In this document: positions 28,701 to 43,700 of the stretch, one piece after another
Numbering within the stretch: position 1 is the stretch's first letter
How the letters are laid out: each line of letters opens with the position of its first letter
Assembly: GCA_009617715.1 (NCBI GenBank)
Contig: VTFK01000094.1
Location: 920,443-984,442 of the forward strand
Length of the DNA stretch: 64,000 bases
Origin: Plectrocnemia conspersa
Taxonomy: Eukaryota > Arthropoda > Insecta > Trichoptera > Polycentropodidae
Direction of reading: 5' to 3'
The notes under the pieces: generated by a model
Databases searched by the model: none
Seen by the model: the letters and a program-made list of their open reading frames with translations, nothing else
Told to the model about the DNA's origin: nothing
Program-made: the position numbers and the translations under genes

Positions 28701-31700
28701 ATAAGTTCGATGCTCTCTACTTTCTAAGCCGATGCATTAGTATGAATTATTACTGCACCAACATACTTTAATGCAAACATAATTGAGTTTTAATGCTTTG
28801 ATAAAGTCAGAAAAAAATACACATCCGCTAAGTTTGCTAATTTAAGATTGAAAATTCTTGCGCAATGTATCAATTGATTATATTTCAAGCACGTTTCCTA
28901 GAAGTTTTCTCTCGTCCAATCCGTTTAGCAGATGCGACTGTACATCTCCATAAAAGGTTAAGCGCAACCGATCAAACTAATTACGTCACACTCTGCAGCG
29001 CTGATGAGCGCTCTTATTGCAAACAGATCGTTGAACTCAGCGAACGAAATAAATGAAAAACGCTCACTTTTACTAGCCTATTTCCATTATTGGCCTAGTG
29101 TGCCTAGATCGATACAAAAACGGGCCTTTTCTTCTCACACTCTTGTTGCGCAACGTGAGAAATCGATTCACGGAGCGTACTGTCCATTACGTGCGATATG
29201 TGACGCGAAATTCAATTTCAGTGTATTATTCTACCATATTATTTCAAAAGGTACAACTCAGATCAAGTAGGAAGCCTTTTAACGAAGGTCATTCAGAACA
29301 ACTTTTCATTCGATTACGACATAATGCATACCTGAAGCTTCTCTTCGTTCACTTTTGAAGATTCGTGCTTGAGGTCTTCTGGTAAGGTTTGATGGAGAGC
29401 TTGTGCGTGTGAAGGTAAACGTTCTTCCTGAAATAATAAAAAAAATCATATAATATTCATATAAAACAAGAATAGCGGGTTTCGCGCTTCACTGCTCGTT
29501 GAAGTCTCTAGAATAAAAATTCGATTATTCAATCGATTATAATAATAATAAATATGTATAATGATTTATTAACTCGTAATTCAAGTACATAGCATATTAA
29601 TACCATAATCATGTATAAATTTTTACTTTTCTTATTAAATAGATCATAAAAGTTATACTTTTTTTCTGTACTTTGCCGAATTGACGCACATCAACAATTA
29701 GAAAGTCCATGTAAATACTTAAAACGTGAGGTATTATTTTGTTTTCTATTTTTTTAAGAAAAACTGGTAAAGTACATACAAATTTATATTACAACTGGCA
29801 ACAAAGGTTTCACTAATCCTAGAAACGCGTGAGAATTTCTATAAATTGACAAAAAATGGTACGATCGTTTACAACGAACGACCCATTGAAAACATGAAGA
29901 GATATTCTTTTATGTTTTTATACATTCAATGAACAAATCGATTCACATGACTATTTGTCGTTTAACTAGTGATACCGTTCAGTTATATATATGCTATCGT
30001 AATTGTATATGCTTACAATAAATTTTACAACCAATTACTATTGCTATGTAATTCTCTTTTGCATAATAAATTCGCTCGAGGCTAGATTTTACCATTCTGA
30101 TACCGTGCATCCCGTATTCTGTTATTTCTACATTTCCTCTCCTCTCTCTCTCTCTCTATCTCCTGACTTGTATCATTTGATTTATTACTAACTTTAAATA
30201 TAATAATCGTGATTTGATAAAACTGTGATTTCTAAAAAAGTTTAACAAATTAAAATATGTCTAATAAAATAAAATAAAATACATATATAAATAAATCAAC
30301 TTTAAAATCACCAAAATATATTAAACTTCTTATTTATAAATATAACAAAATAATAGCTTTTCCTTTAATTTGCCCGGAAAATATCATGCCTGTGCTACGT
30401 TACGTATGAACATACGTTTAAAAAATGTTTAATTATTATACTAAGCAAGCCCTAACAATATTTATAAACAATTTTTTTTAATAGTTATCGTTACAATATC
30501 TGTGCTACGCCAAAAAAATCACATTTAAAATCACCAATAAATCAATTACTTATCCTAAAATTTGAAAATTCAGTTAAAAATTTCTTAACATTATTATCCA
30601 TAAACCAAAAATTTAAATTTCATAGTGATAAACTTAACAGAAATTAGTAAATAATTTTTAATAATACTAACACGTGCATAAAAACACCAATATTTTACTT
30701 TAAGTTTAGAAAGTATTTTCATCATAAAAGGGTAATGTCTAGAATATGTATAAATTTGAGAAACGTAATTGCTAGGCTTTCAAATAAGTTTTATTATCAA
30801 ATTATTATTTCAGTTTGACCTGCAACTTTCATACAATATAATCTTATTAATAAAAAAAAATGCTCTAAAGCTAATAAAAAAATATGATATAGTGTTATTT
30901 ATATAAAATAATATAACATATGTTATGACTTTCTAATATTATTATAATACTTTAAATTTAATTGGGTTTAGTTTAAACAGTATGTTTTCACTCATTGTAA
31001 AATTGTTGAATTAATAATTATTTAGTAATTTTGTTAAAAACGTTCAGTAGATTTTTTATATATCATCACTAAAACTGAAATTAAACAGTCATAGATACAA
31101 TAAAAACTAATTTAATTATCCATTACATTTATACTTAAATTTATAATACAATTCAAAGGATTGTATTTTATTTTAGTACATGTACTAATACTTCATTACA
31201 TAATTTCATAATGCATATTGTTTAGAAATACATATGATCGTTAAAATATCACTATTCAATCGAAAATTAAATTTTAAAACAGAACATGTAATATAAAAAT
31301 CAAACCCGTTTCTATTTACTTAACCATTTATTATAATTACTAACCTTTTGTTAAATTTAGTGCTTATTTTGCGATAAATTAATAATTATAAAATCAAGTT
31401 TCAAATTTTTACAATTTCTATATTCTATTTTTTAGAAATACGATATTCACGAAAATCGATACTTTTGATTACAGACACAATTTGATCCGAATTCTAAGAA
31501 AAAAAATATTCATGTTAAAATAATATCAAAGTAACATAATTTAATAATTAAATATAATCATGACTGATGTAAGAAAACGATTAAACGATTATTATGTTGT
31601 TCTTAAAACGTCACATATTTCAATAATTATTCTCGTCTATAACTAAAACCAAAATCATTTAGTGAAACATGTCATGACAATAAACTAGAATATGTCTCAT

Positions 31701-34700
31701 GATAATATATATTATTGTCATACATAAAAATATCTAGTACTTCTCTACTCTCTCCTCTTCTTTTACCTTTTACCTACTTGCTATCTTTAGATTTTGAACT
31801 TTAATATAAATTTAAACATATTATGTGTATATTTTATGATTTAAAGATTATCTAAATACAATTAACTCTAATTAAAATCATATTTAATTAGCTCACACGA
31901 AGATAATAGCCAAGAGGCGGTCAGGTTTACTTTCACGCCCACCAAGCTTCGGGTTGACCTTCGCGCAATTTGATTTAATTAGTGAGTCATCTGCGAGTGA
32001 TAACAAAGCACCCGTGAAAGTCCCACGAGCCGTCTCAAAACGCCTTTGGGTCACAGCTCGAGGGCAACGGTATTTCCAACTCGACCGTTCTCTGCAAGGA
32101 GAAAGGTGAAAGCAACGGCCATAGAAGAGTATTCCTTTTGTGCCAGGAGTCTCGGCAAGACGCGACACAAATAATAAATAATCCACCTCGGAAGCCATAA
32201 CTCTTCTTCGCAGATCGTGAGAGACAAATGATTTTTTGCATTGCGTCACACGTCACTGTAGCGACAGCGGCAGAGCAAAGCCCTTCCCGAGTGTCTTGCG
32301 GATTATCGCTAACGAGAGAAAGCGACGTAAAATTTTCTTTCGCAAACTTTACGACAAATTCGATTCGCCACGGATTGTTCGCTAATTTCACTTAATGAGA
32401 ACCAATAAACTAAGACTTTCACCGATGCCTCTTAAAATTTCATATTTCGCACACCACTAATTAACGCCCGTTTTGTCTCGTGTATTTATGTAACGTAAAT
32501 GTAAATGAATCGTTTTTTAAAATATATATGGTCAAATAAGAAGAGCAGATGAGAATCTAGGAAACCAGTTTTTTTCAATCAGAAAATATTGATAACATAA
32601 TAGGTGAAGAATAAGGGTGAATTGTATATTTTATCTATTATATATAAAGTACATACAAAAATAATGATAGTGGCGATCAATTTATTAATCAATATTGTAC
32701 AATGTGACATTTTTATATTTATTCTAGACATCACGCTTAACAACCTACATTATATTATATTTATTGGTTTAATATTTTATTTTTAAAGATTAGAAATCTA
32801 GTTCGTTCAATTGTTACTAATCATTTAACAAATAGGTATTTCGATTAATTCCGGATCAAGCTTTCACAGATTAAAGTGGAAAGTGTAAATGCTTATGGAC
32901 AAATCGAAAAGAGAATCGTGCTCTATTTAATAATGACAATGGAACATAATTGATTTTTATGACTATTTACCTTTATATCAATTTCGTTATGATTATCGCA
33001 CTCTTCAAAGAAGACGTAGAATATTGGATCAGGATATGTAAAATTTATATATTTATTTAAATTAAATCAAGACTATTAACAACTGCGTCACTATGGTAAA
33101 AAATTAAACAAAACATTGTATTATTATAATACAAACAAAAAATATTAAAACAAAACAAAAAAATACATAGTAAGTAAAAGAAAATATTTAAATTAAATTA
33201 TACGAATCGAACCAGCTTCTCATAGCTGACATTAAACAGATCAATGTGCAACGTATTAAGAAGTCGATGGCGACAACCATAGGCGAATCAGCTAGTGCAG
33301 ACGTCTTGGCTCTAACGGACATTAGAAGAGGACGGGGTCGTGATTCTCAAGTATGTTTTAAAACACAACATTGGAATGTTTCAAGTATAGTTACAACAAA
33401 ACCGAGCAATATGAAAAATTTATCGCAAATGTCGTTTCAGTGTAGTGGAAATCTCCACTTGCTCTCAAAAGTAATGCGAGATGATTAGTGTGAATTCTCT
33501 AATCAAAATGTTCCACCCGAGATCGTAGGAATAATCTAATGGCAAACAAGATCGAGAAAATGACACAAATGTCTAACAAAACTTGCCGAAAGTGATTGAT
33601 AGTTTAGTAGAAGCTGACAATACTGTGACTGGTCTATAGTTATTGTATTGTAGTAATATGAGCTATGATTCGAATAAAATTTGTTCTTGTCATTATGACG
33701 CGTATATTTGTGTGATCAATTAATTATGTTCACAGCAATGTTAAAATTCGTAAGAACAATCGCTTATTGTCTATTTATTTGCGTGAGTAAATTTGAAAGT
33801 TTGGATTTTTTTGCATATTGTTTGGTTGTAATTTTTGTTATGAAAGTGATTTTTTTAATTATGTAAGATTTACCATAATACTTAAGATTAACAAATATGC
33901 CTTGTATTGACCAAACTATCGTAAAAAATAGTGTTTCATTCATTTAATCATAATATTTACAATTTTTATATTAACTTTTACGACAATAATAATTAGTATT
34001 TTCTTGATAAAGCATTAAATTGTAATACTTATAAAAAAAATTGTAATTTTAAATTACTATTTTAATTTCTTATGATAAACTATGTATATATTATATATAT
34101 TCATTAAAATTCTAATAGTCTTATTATGAGAATTTTAAATAGACATAAATCTCAAAAAAAAATATAAGAAACACTCAACTTCGTGTTTAATAAATACAGT
34201 TGCTCGCGAAGAAACATTAAATATGTTATTAATGGCTTTAAATTATATTTGTCATGGGTAATAAATATGGAAAACTTTCGGTAAATGCATACTAATTGAA
34301 TGTACTCTTCACTGATTTTTCAAGGGTACGATAATGTTACTAGTTGATGATAATGAAAAAGTACACATTTTTCTCAACTAAAACGTTCACACATACGTGT
34401 TTAATAAATAAATTTAATTTAATATAAATATTTATTATTATTTCCTCCTAAATTTATTTTGAGAATGTGTCTTTCATAAATCTTAAAAAAGCATTGAATA
34501 TTCAAATTAAGTGAAACAATTATCTTTTTAAATGGTGTAAATAGTGAGTCTTTATGAATATAGACAGTAAGAGTGACTATTGACCAGAAAGACATGGGTT
34601 CGAAACCCATATGGACCATATTTTTCAATTTTGACCGTATCTGACTATATAATTATAATTCCGATCGATCATCACACATTATGTTTTTTCTAGATTTTCC

Positions 34701-37700
34701 CAGAGACGTAATTTAAAGGGGGCAAATGGCATTTTTCCCCACTTGAATTTGGCCAAAAACATAAATGTCTTTTAATGAAATATTGTGAATTTTAATGAAA
34801 TCGAAATATTAAAATCACAACTGACTGATCAACTTCCCCCTTCATTTTTTTATGTATATCTGAAACGACATTCTTGGTTCTTCTTAAGAAATAGAAATTT
34901 TAAGTTATCCTTCACAGAAAATCTTTAAAAAAAACAGTCTCGAACCTATCCCGAAAATATTTTTTAAAACTTATCATTTCCTTTAGGGTTACCAAACCTT
35001 AAAAAAAACGACCACTGACTAGATAATTTTTGCCCCCGTCCTTAGATTTTCCTAATCTCACGGATGAATATCGTAATGATTAATTTAAATCGAGCTAGGT
35101 CATATATATAAGACGTTGAAAATTCTCTAATAAAGAGCTACTTAAGTTCAAAGAAAATATCTTATATGTAGGTATTCAACAAAGAAAAAATATCTGTGTC
35201 AATTGATAGATAGTGCACGCCTTTTAACTTTTTTAAAGAAATAGGCACCAATTTAACTGACATGATTTTAGTTCTCATTATCCTGTATTTACAATTCTTG
35301 AACATATGCATTATATACATATATATGTATATGATGTATAGCTTATACAAAGTGATAGCTATGTCATAATCTTTCTTTTACATACATACATAAGTGACAT
35401 ATTTTTTTTTAAATTCGAATTGAAATCGTTCTCTGAGATTGTATACCTTTTGTGCGGTGAAATTTTCAATTTTCCATGGGCAACACATAACCGCAGATTT
35501 TACATGATCAATTTCTGCTTTCTCGCGTCACGGTATCGTGCCGGTCGGTCTTTTTACCATACACAGTCAATGTAAATGTGCAATTATCAGACAATAATGA
35601 AGTCATCCGAACGGATGATGGATAGAAAGCCCATCCTGCGATGTGCGGCTATTGTTTGTGCATACATACACCATACGTGTCGTCAACGTTTGCCGAGTGT
35701 GTTTGTTCATGGACCGCGAACGAAATTATTGCGTTATGGCACTTTTTTTAATACCACCATTGTAAATGTTAAAATGTTTAGTTAAGTGCTTAGCGAACGT
35801 CTGTTGATGTCATTGAGGAGGAAAATAAGCAATTCGTACATGAAGAACACTAGACTTTTCTCTACCTGTTCTAAGTACATAGGGTTCCACTCAGTCCATC
35901 TATTATCTTATATATTATAACATTTTTTCAGTCTTGATTTCCTTCTTCGTTCGTTGCATAATGCGAATCACAGAATTACTATTGTCTTCACTCTAATAAC
36001 GCTAAATATCAAGAAAAATCGTATAAAAATAACTGCTAAAATTTTATTTTATTAACACTCCGTTAAGATGATGATAATTTAATATAGACACGTGTATGTT
36101 TTAACTCGAACATCTAACAGCGCAGCTTAAATTTAAATTTTATTTTATAGATTAAATATCTTAAATAAATACAGAATCCATTCATTCTATATTGCAAATA
36201 TTATCATTGCTTTTCAGCGTTCAATATAATGACGTTACGGATGTCGGAAAATTCGCATGCGGAAAACGCTCGTTTCACGCACTCTAAACCAAGTAATTGT
36301 AGCTTACGTGACGACACGAGAAAACAATCTGTCATTATGACGAGTTGTACCATCCGATACTGTATTATAAGAGAATTATACGACAAATCCATGAAATTGA
36401 TTACTAACATTAAGCACCGCAAACTATCTATCCGTACAATAGCTCCAATGTTGCGCAGTATCGGATTTCCGATGATTTTTTTTAATTTGAGTGTTCATGT
36501 GTGAATGAATTGTTTTCACATTTTGATTATACATTATGTACATGCGTTTTCGTTTTACGATTGCCAAGCCAAATGCGGCATGCAAAAACGCATCAAATCT
36601 GATTGCGCAATTCTGAAACTGTATAAGGAGCATATGTTATAAGCTGATGTCGTTAATAGTCTTCCGAGTGAAAACGACCAGTCACAATAGGCTGTTGTCA
36701 ATGCGGAATCATGTACGATCGATTTCTATCGGCAGTTGTGTAATTACTTCCGATCGGTTTCGATCTATACAAGAAGTGAACTGTCGCAATGATATTACTT
36801 TACGAGTCATTGTTTTCATGATATTGTGTGTTTTATTTATATAAACATTGTATGTTTATTATTTTAGTTCATAAATGGTGTTTGTGATGAAGTAAATAAC
36901 AAGCACACTATGAACAGAACTTGACTTAAAATAATAAAAAAATTGATACATATTCCATACAAGTAAATTATATATTTTCACTCTTTTTTTCTATATACAT
37001 AAACTATAATATAATTGTATTCGTGACTTATAAGTAGTCATTTTGCTGTTCTTTATTTATTTAAATTAAATTAGGGCCATTGTGACCTAACAGCATCAAC
37101 TCCCCAATGCATCAAAACAATACATAGTATTATTATAATACAAAAAAAAAAATTAAAAGATCAATAAATGCTGACGAAAGATAAATTAAATATTTCATTC
37201 TTAGCAATAAATTTATAGATTAAACTGGGTTTATGCATTCACATTTATTATTTAAGCTCTGGAGTTTTATATAACTAGTTACTGAAAATTCTGGACCATG
37301 GCAGGAGCTTTACTGCCGAAATATAAAATGAATTAAAATAATATAAATATTCGCAAACCGTTAAATAAATTTAATAATATATAGATATATGGATATAAAA
37401 GTCACATATTATATTATAGTCATATTATACTTCCACGCTTCAGCTAAAAACTATAATTTGCATACTATTATGGTTTTGCCTAACTTTTTACATTGAATAT
37501 TACATCGTTTCTATTTTTTTATATCGTATTTGTACGAAATATATTTGTTGTATAAGTTATTACAGAACAAAGATAAAAAATAGTGATAGATAGCGAACAA
37601 ATAACATAGTATAATTCCTTACTTAGTGTTTTTAAAACCAGCTAGAATGTCGCCACATAATTTGGTTTTAAAATTTGGAGCTCTAATTACACAACTTTAT

Positions 37701-40700
37701 ATCGTGGATCAAGCTAAATAATGCAATAAAAATAGGTTGTTTGTCAAAATATTGCTACCAAATATAATTGAGGCAACAAGTTGTGGTAACATTGACTGAA
37801 AATACCGAGCGACGTGTCTTTTAACTTTAAAAATATATGTATATGTATGTAACAATCCTACATATATAATATATGTATGTCTATATGTATTAACAATCCT
37901 ACACTCATTGTTCAACCTAAATCAAATTTTGCTTAGTTGCTCCTTCGGACCCTAAGGGAAATATAATCACCTCGTATTTTACCTTTATATAAATACATAT
38001 ATCTAGAATGTCCCTAGAATGGTTTTATATGCGTTAAATTTTGTACATATAAATCTAATGTAAAAGACAATAGGCAAACTATTATAACTTATTCGTTATC
38101 TTTGCTTAAATACGCGAGTCACAATCACATTAATCAATAAATAAAAAACACAATTTATATGTTTAACTAAATAAAATAATTAGCAATTAATCTTTGTATT
38201 AATTATATTAATAGAAAACCATTTATAAAAAAATAAGTAATATAATGAAAACAATGAAACGTTATAAGCAATTATCAATCAAATTCGCTATTACTTTTCT
38301 TTGTAAAATTCTGTATTTAAAGCATCTTATAATATTTCATTGCTGTTTATTTTTTCTAAATTTATGCTTTTACATACATATATAGTTGAGAAACCTTGCA
38401 TCACATTTAAATTAATAATGAAATTATTCGTTTAATCCGTTATTGTGTAGCCAGAACGTAAAAAAACATTACTTACTCACATTAGTTTTAATAAATAATA
38501 TTTAAAGGGGTTTTTCTTTTTTGTATAGTCTATGCTTGTTCTATTACATATATAGTATTGTACTTGTTCTTGTATAATACTATTCTTGCTATTGTGTACT
38601 ATTTGTATTATTCTCTTAACTATTAAACAGGAAAAACATTAATGCGAGACAAGCGTTGTTTGTCGTTACAAAATAAACTTTAGCTAAATATATTAGCAAT
38701 ATTACTAAGAAAAACACCAAAAGGGCAATATTGCTTTTGTAGTGTCACAAATTTGTCATACACAATTTGTACAAAGATGGCGGCTAAGAACCTGCTGCTT
38801 TGTCTCAATTTCGACATCTTACTTGCGCGCCGAATGGAAAATTCTTATTACAGAGGCGTTTTCGCAACGACGAAAAATAATAAACATAACTTTACAGATG
38901 CAACTGCCATTTATGATATTATGAATATCTATAAACATTTCCTTATCAATAAAATTTTGCAATCTCTCACGGATATTGTCTTAAAAAATAAAATAAACAA
39001 CATCTCATTGTTGCACATCTAACGGTTCATTAAACTAGTTCAAGCGAATATTGCTATGCGGTTGTAAAGCATTTTCTTTAAACGTTAGCAACATAACAGC
39101 ACTATTAGCGATCATTATTTTAGGCAAAGCTTCATTAACTCTGCAATGTTTCAAGACTTTAAAATTGGCCATTTGCGCGTCATCTTCGCAAGGACAAATT
39201 GACTGTTTTTCAACGTTTCCGCAAAAAAAACATCGCCTTTCAAAACGCTGTGTATGATGTTTTTTGCCGTTTCAGCTCCAGAGATGATAAACATTCGATT
39301 TTTTTATGTAATATGTGTTAATTAATCCGCACGGTCGGCAAAACAGCGAGTTTGCTATTTTAAATGACCTTGGGTTTTTCCTGAATTTATTTATATTTTA
39401 TCAGAATACGTATAAATAAGAAAAAATGATGAAACCTTGATATACTAATTTTATATTAATAGAAAAAATAGTCCAATATAGTTATAGAAATGAATACAAT
39501 CATATTAAATACTAAATGGTCAACCCTGAATGTCAACAAGTTTTTAGTTGGCTTTCGAGAAGTGTCATGTCTGGTACGGCCTGTCACCGATTCCGGTCTC
39601 TAGCACAAATAAGACCCAATACCAATATGCATATATCTGCTTTTTAAATATATGAATCATGCATGCTTTTCTGAATGTTAGCAGATTCTAAAAAGCGATA
39701 GATTATGCAACGCGCTCCGTCTGTCACGCTGACATTATAAGATGATATAAATAATCAACTAATGTTGAAGTTACATATTGTTGTGAAACTTAGACCATAA
39801 AAGAAGATTGTGTAAATCATTTCAAGTTAATGACACATAACGTGTTAGAATCAATATTAGGTATCACGTTTGCATATTTTTGAGTGAAATGCAAGAAATC
39901 ATTCAATAATTAGACACTAGAAACCGTTATCCAAAAATAACAGAAATTATAATACATCCTAAATATGTGCATACGCTAATGATACAGTTATAACCAGCAA
40001 AGTAAAACAGAGTCTGATTAGACATGCCACAAATCTTGATCGAGAAGTTTCTGTACATAATGGACAACAATACATATGAAGAAGTAGAAAACTTCCAGTT
40101 AAAAGACGCATATTAGTCAGAAATAGAGCATTTCATGCATGAAAACACTAGCTCTGGTCTTAAATAATATGCAGATGTTTAAAAATGCTTAAATATAATA
40201 AAAGTAATAGTTACATATGGATCTAAAGCCTGAAGTCTAATGCAAAAAGAAGAGTCTTTCGAGCGGAAGATCCTGAGAAAAATGTTTCTAACCATCAAAA
40301 ACGTATATACAATTTAACTTGCAGGATCAGAATAAATCACAAGCCGTGGGAGCTAGCTAAGAATGAAAAATATACCAGCTTTTATATTATAAATCACAAA
40401 AATTGCCTTAACCATAATTTAGACAAATTAAAAATAAAGAACTGGTGACTGATGAAAAATTACTGTGAACCATGAAAATAGTTGTAGAGTCTACGAAGAA
40501 AAATAAAGATGTTGCTATTTGATTATTATTTATAAATAAATTTAATATCATTCGTGTTAACTTCAAGGATAAATCGTAAAATGCATGACTTCATTTAATT
40601 GTATCATTTGTACATACATATATATATACGTCTATATATGTTTAAGAGTGAAACTGATTTTTTCAAACGTGTTTTAATTTGATAAAATTTAATAAAACTA

Positions 40701-43700
40701 CAATAGAAAACAATCAAAAACAACGTTTTCTTTGGATAAATATACATTTGAACAAATGTACAACTATATAAAATGATATATGCTCATATGCTCTACATTT
40801 CTTTATATTAAATAAAGAACCGATAAAACTGATTTTATACATCAATTTATTCCATAAAGAATCAATAAAAAAATCTGATAATCATAAATGACAAGAAAAT
40901 GCAGCTTAAAATGAAAGGATATTTTGTGGGTTAGGAAAATTTCTATTAAAGGTTGAGGCAACGATAAAAAAGAATACATATTACACGGGCTACTTAAAAT
41001 AACTATTATATATGTTTTAAATAGATTTTGACTCACAACCCACGTATATTGGTAACAAAGGAGAGTTTTTACACATTTTAATTTTATATTCAAGGTTAAT
41101 CCATTTTTTGTTATGCAAAAGCAGTGTTTCAAAGATGATGTCTTTCGGATTGTCTCCATGTTTTTTTTAAGTCATTTTTGACATGTTAGCATCACAAAAA
41201 AACTATAATAAAATATACTTAATAAATATTAAAAAATCTTTCCAACTACAACTTATGCTAAGAATAAGAAATTTCTTTAAAAAAATAGTTTCCTTGTGTC
41301 CATATTATTTATTTTATATGGATAGATATGTTTTAGTAATTTTATATAATTATTCACTGCAGTTACATTATGTTACATACGTAAATGTAAATTAATTTGG
41401 ATTGAATCATCAGTATCTGTAAGCCTTTTTAAGAATCTTTATAATAAGAGTCACTCTCTTTACTAATGTATTTATTAAATTGATGAAGATTAATATTAAA
41501 GTAGATAAGATGTGTACTGAAATGCACATTTAAAGTTTGACTAATGGAAAATATGCACTCATAATCATGTTTTTAAACATTTACAAATATAAACTCGAAT
41601 AAATTCTATATTGTATTATACGTGCAAATTGATATAATATTCAAAATATTACTTTGTAGCTCAGTTGTAGCTATATTCTAATATAACATTCTCAGTTTTT
41701 ATATTAACCGCAGATTTAATATAAGAGCGCCATGTATATTTACATGCATAATCAGAAGGCAATTATTCATAAAGAGTAGACAAACACAAACTTACTTCAA
41801 ATTAAGACGATTTAATTATTTCATAGTTTGTTAAAATACATATTTAAAGTAAACTCGGATGTAAGTAATGTAGGCATTAAAAGTAATACTTTGCTTTTGC
41901 ATTAGAATTACGTATTATTGTTTATACTCCTTCAAAGCTTACGCAAATAGAAGGTAAGAAGTGCAACTGAACAAATTTTGGAAAGTTTGAGAGAGTTGGT
42001 CTCTAGCCATGAGAACGTGTAAACGTATGTTATAATCGGGGTCCTAAAAAGTAACTTTGCAAAATTTGATTTTGATCGGTCATTGATTTTAGATTGCATA
42101 GAGTATATATGTATATATTATTTTTTTCAAATTAATCAGTAAAAATTATGAAAATCGTATTAGAGATTATACATATTGATGTACTGACAAAATAATAATA
42201 ATAATATATAAATATGCAACACCCTTTCACACGTTGATTTGTATACATTAAAAGTAGTCCAAGAATAATTAGTTTTATATATGATTCTTGCTTCGTGTAT
42301 TAATCTCTAGGTATTATACTTGTTTTATTGTCAATGATTTATTTACGTGATTGTTAAACAACAATAAAATTCGTCACACAAAATATGTTTTTTAACATTA
42401 ACCGCTTTAATCAACCGTGCTACTGTTGCCAACCTATCTGTACGCAAAGTTTCTCTAACAATTATTCTCATCGTACAAAACTAACACTTTTTCCTCATAC
42501 ATTTCACTTACAAGTTTAGCCTAAATAAAGTTGAAAAATATTATTTTTAATGGTGAATACCATAAGCATAAAATGAAACAAGTACACATGCTGTGAGCTT
42601 TGACAATAATTCAGAGAAGAGCTCCATTGTCTAGAAAGTGTAAGTGTCGAACCAAACTCGTGACACTCGATACTCCGTGACCTGAATTCGTCGTGGTGCT
42701 TAGACATCCGCTTTTAAGATTTTGTAAAAAATAAATCAAATTGATTGCATTATGGCCGCGTAAGTGCGCATTATGGCCAACGATATGGACGGTCCATTGT
42801 TTATGAACGACCATAGATAATTCGCGCGGCGCGCGTTCGCGAATCTCACGTTTTAAGGGAGGGAGGGGATTTAATATTCCCAACGCCAATTATTTCCATT
42901 GCACGAATCACGCAAAATATTTCTCAATAATTCATAAAAACGATATTAAAAAAAATAATCTTACCTGCGAATAAGAATCGGCTTCCATCTGGCGAGCCTC
43001 CAGAGCTAACTCTTTCTCCAAGAGTGTCTCCAGTTGGTCCATCGGACTGCAGCCAGCTCTGGCTTGAACATAGCTAGCGGCCAATATAAAAGATCCTAGC
43101 AACATCGATGAGATTATAATGGTCACTGCTGCGATCTTTGCAATTTGGACCGACGCTGGTCTGGGATGACGATATGCCTGTTGAACACGAGTGATCATTA
43201 AAAAATGTGGTATTTTAACAATTCGTTGATGCTCCGCATCCGTGAGATTTTACACTTTTTATCTTCATAATTAAATCAAGTTATTTTTTATTTTTGCATA
43301 TTAAACAGAGGTCAAAGCTAAGTTATAAGTATGCACTTTAACGTGCGTATTTATTGTGAACAATAGATATTTTTGTATTTTGTATTATGCAAATGCAATT
43401 AAGTATGTATATACATTTTTTTAGCTTTTCTAGTATTTATATAATAAATGAAATTTAATTTTGCAATAATAACTTTATGGAGTGAAAATAAATTCAGTAC
43501 AACTGCTTATTTAAAAAATCACACTATAATATGATTGAGAATTTTAATTCAAATTTTTATATTTTTTATAAACATTACACCAAAATTTTTAAATTCAAAT
43601 TGAAAATCATTTTTTTTAAAACTATAAAAATATAAAAAAACTGTCATTTTTACGACTCGATTTACCTAAGAGACAAATCGAACCGACAAACCAGAAAACT

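Larger units (their letters stand above)
29428..42964. other. Intron 2 of the large gene (13.5 kb); repeats and GC-richer blocks
   Basis: Contains a (CT)n tract at 30136-30160, non-LTR remnants (33080-33670, 37060-37165, 39980-40480) and a SINE interrupted by a hAT-like MITE (34555-35115). GC-richer blocks at 31890-32400, 35440-35800, 36200-36840 and 42600-42900 have overlapping frames on both strands but no recognised protein. The remainder is AT-rich with nothing visible. Confidence 0.45.

Noticed and set aside
31893..32391. Two overlapping 118-codon minus-strand frames
   Set aside because: They overlap in different frames within a GC-richer block, show no domain, and neither has splice or promoter signals; kept only as a possible regulatory block.
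19838..34620. tRNA genes suggested by GGTTCGAATCC and GGTTCGAAACC
   Set aside because: No cloverleaf with paired acceptor stem could be drawn; the B boxes sit at the head of a dispersed SINE.
42932..43198. ATG at 43198 as start of the transmembrane exon
   Set aside because: The ATG falls in the intron just before a good ACAG acceptor; joining to the exon at 46420-46325 is in phase and completes PPAY.
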